DNA of 64,000 bases, from NCBI GenBank assembly GCA_032250735.1, contig JAVVEP010000005.1, positions 1 to 64,000 of the forward strand, read 5' to 3'. This DNA comes from Gammaproteobacteria bacterium. GTDB taxonomy: Bacteria; Pseudomonadota; Gammaproteobacteria; SZUA-152. Each line of letters starts with the position of its first letter. Position 1 is the stretch's first letter. A program made the translations under genes and the position numbers. This document shows, piece after piece, positions 62,969-64,000 of the stretch. The notes under the pieces are model-generated. The model ran no database searches. It was not told where the DNA came from and saw only the letters and a program-made list of their open reading frames with translations.

Positions 62969-64000
62969 GTGGCCAATCGTCTCATCCATCAAACCAGCCC
63001 CTATCTGCAACAGCATGCCCACAATCCGGTGGACTGGTATCCCTGGGGCGAGGAGGCGCTGAGCCGCGCGCGCGCCGAGAACAAACCGATTTTGCTGTCG
63101 ATCGGTTATTCGGCCTGCCACTGGTGTCATGTGATGGAGCACGAGTCGTTTGAAGACGAGGCCATCGCCGCGCTGATGAACAGGCACTTCATCAATATCA
63201 AAGTGGACCGGGAAGAGCGCCCGGACCTGGACAAGATCTATCAGTTTTCCTATCAGTTGCTGAATCAGCGCGGCGGCGGCTGGCCGCTGAACATGTTCCT
63301 CAGCCCGGAGGATCACACGGCCTTTTTCGGCGGCACCTATTTTCCGCCGGTGCCGCGCCATAATCTGCCGGCCTTCAGTGAGATATTGCAGCGGGTGGCC
63401 GAGTTCTATGATCAGCATCCCGACGATATCCGCCAGCAGAATGCCTCGGTGCAGGAGTATCTGCAGCGTGCGGCGCAGGGCGGCGGCGCCGATGCGCTCG
63501 ATGCCGTGGTGCTGGACGAGGCCCGGCGCCAGCTGCAAAAGGACTACGACGCGCAGTATGCCGGGTTTGGCGCGGCGCCCAAATTTCCCCATCCCACCAA
63601 TATCGAGCGCCTGCTGCGCCACTGGTCATCGACCGGACGCAGCGATCAGCAGGCCCTGGAGATGGCGCGCAGCACCCTGCAGGCGATGGCCGCGGGCGGG
63701 ATCTACGATCAGCTGGGCGGGGGCTTCTGTCGTTACTCGGTCGACGCGCAATGGATGATCCCGCACTTCGAAAAGATGCTGTACGACAACGGGCCGCTGC
63801 TGGCGCTGTATGCCGATGCCGCCGCGGCCACCGGTGATGAACTGTTTCGGCGGGTCGCCGGGCAGACCGCCGACTGGGTGATGCGGGAGATGCAGGCCCC
63901 TGAGGGTGGATACTATTCGACCCTGGATGCCGACTCCGAGGGTGAGGAGGGAAAATTCTACGCTTGGCATCTGCCCGAGGTGCAGCAGCTGCTAAGTGAT
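62969..64000 (+). CDS. Thioredoxin-domain protein, YyaL/DUF255 type (3' end outside window)
   Basis: The frame from GTG 62969 stays open to the last base, giving 344 residues. [40 protein letters not shown] and [18 protein letters not shown] identify the YyaL (DUF255) family, whose N-terminal thioredoxin domain precedes a six-hairpin glycosidase-like region. ACHWCH carries the CxxC. GGAG stands eight bases before the GTG. The family's function is unknown. Confidence 0.93.
   Translation, partial: MANRLIHQTSPYLQQHAHNPVDWYPWGEEALSRARAENKPILLSIGYSACHWCHVMEHESFEDEAIAALMNRHFINIKVDREERPDLDKIYQFSYQLLNQRGGGWPLNMFLSPEDHTAFFGGTYFPPVPRHNLPAFSEILQRVAEFYDQHPDDIRQQNASVQEYLQRAAQGGGADALDAVVLDEARRQLQKDYDAQYAGFGAAPKFPHPTNIERLLRHWSSTGRSDQQALEMARSTLQAMAAGGIYDQLGGGFCRYSVDAQWMIPHFEKMLYDNGPLLALYADAAAATGDELFRRVAGQTADWVMREMQAPEGGYYSTLDADSEGEEGKFYAWHLPEVQQLLSD

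Overview
The window reads as a chromosome segment of a gammaproteobacterium, most like the Chromatiales and related sulfur-oxidising lineages. The evidence is the parB-atp-glmU-glmS order, a class I adenylate cyclase, CyaY and LptM beside lysA, OxyR, an FapA (DUF342) protein, a ChpA-like protein, and a split B12-dependent ribonucleotide reductase of the Pseudomonas NrdJa/NrdJb kind. The placement rests on family recognition, not on a database search. Core genes are GC-rich. Two stretches (about 12.2-15.0 kb and 28.0-37.5 kb) are visibly AT-richer and carry accessory genes and repeats.

Layout. 0-8.7 kb: the end of parB, then a complete F1Fo ATP synthase operon (AtpZ-like, atpI, B, E, F, H, A, G, D, C) closed by a 270-bp nested palindrome and a terminator. 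8.9-12.2 kb: glmU and glmS, which supply UDP-GlcNAc. 12.2-15.0 kb: an island at the glmS 3' end, the classic attTn7 site. It has a Tn7-like end signature, a leftward pair (57-aa small protein and a frameshifted YdjM/DUF457-like membrane protein) and a rightward operon (XRE-ImmA/IrrE protease, PIN protein, SAP-like protein), both read from one intergenic region with an operator-like inverted repeat. 15.0-23.0 kb: Rieske protein, YqgE/AlgH, PAS plus degenerate GGDEF, cyaA, carboxylesterase, cyaY, lptM, lysA. 23.2-27.8 kb: nrdJa, interrupted by a 440-aa LAGLIDADG intein, and nrdJb, behind a long structured leader.

28.0-37.5 kb is a mosaic: a Fic/Doc gene apparently split by a frameshift, a GrlR-family protein, two cassette-like genes separated by an integron attC-like site and framed by ~95-bp direct repeats, RAYT/REP-type palindromes, a DUF924 gene, a PhnD-like binding protein with a histidine kinase, YqaA, a GlcG/HbpS-like protein and several small unknowns. 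37.6-47 kb: YnfA, amidohydrolase, DUF3175, CWC, FapA, a ChpA-like Hpt protein, SirB and dinB. 47-64 kb: pepN, a lipoprotein, a receiver-like protein and an aspartic protease with two copies of a ~230-bp MITE, then ychJ, msrB, gshA, an lgt-thyA-folA operon, an SspA-like GST, a CPXCG protein, an encapsulated-ferritin-like protein without its shell gene, a peroxiredoxin-glutaredoxin hybrid divergent from oxyR, rlmI, and the start of a YyaL-type thioredoxin-domain protein that runs off the end.

The most promising candidate for an undescribed system is the glmS-linked divergent module at 12.4-14.9 kb. Also notable are the intein, the lone attC cassette, the nested palindromes that abut or contain stop codons, and the shell-less EncFtn homologue. 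No tRNA, rRNA or CRISPR array was recognised.
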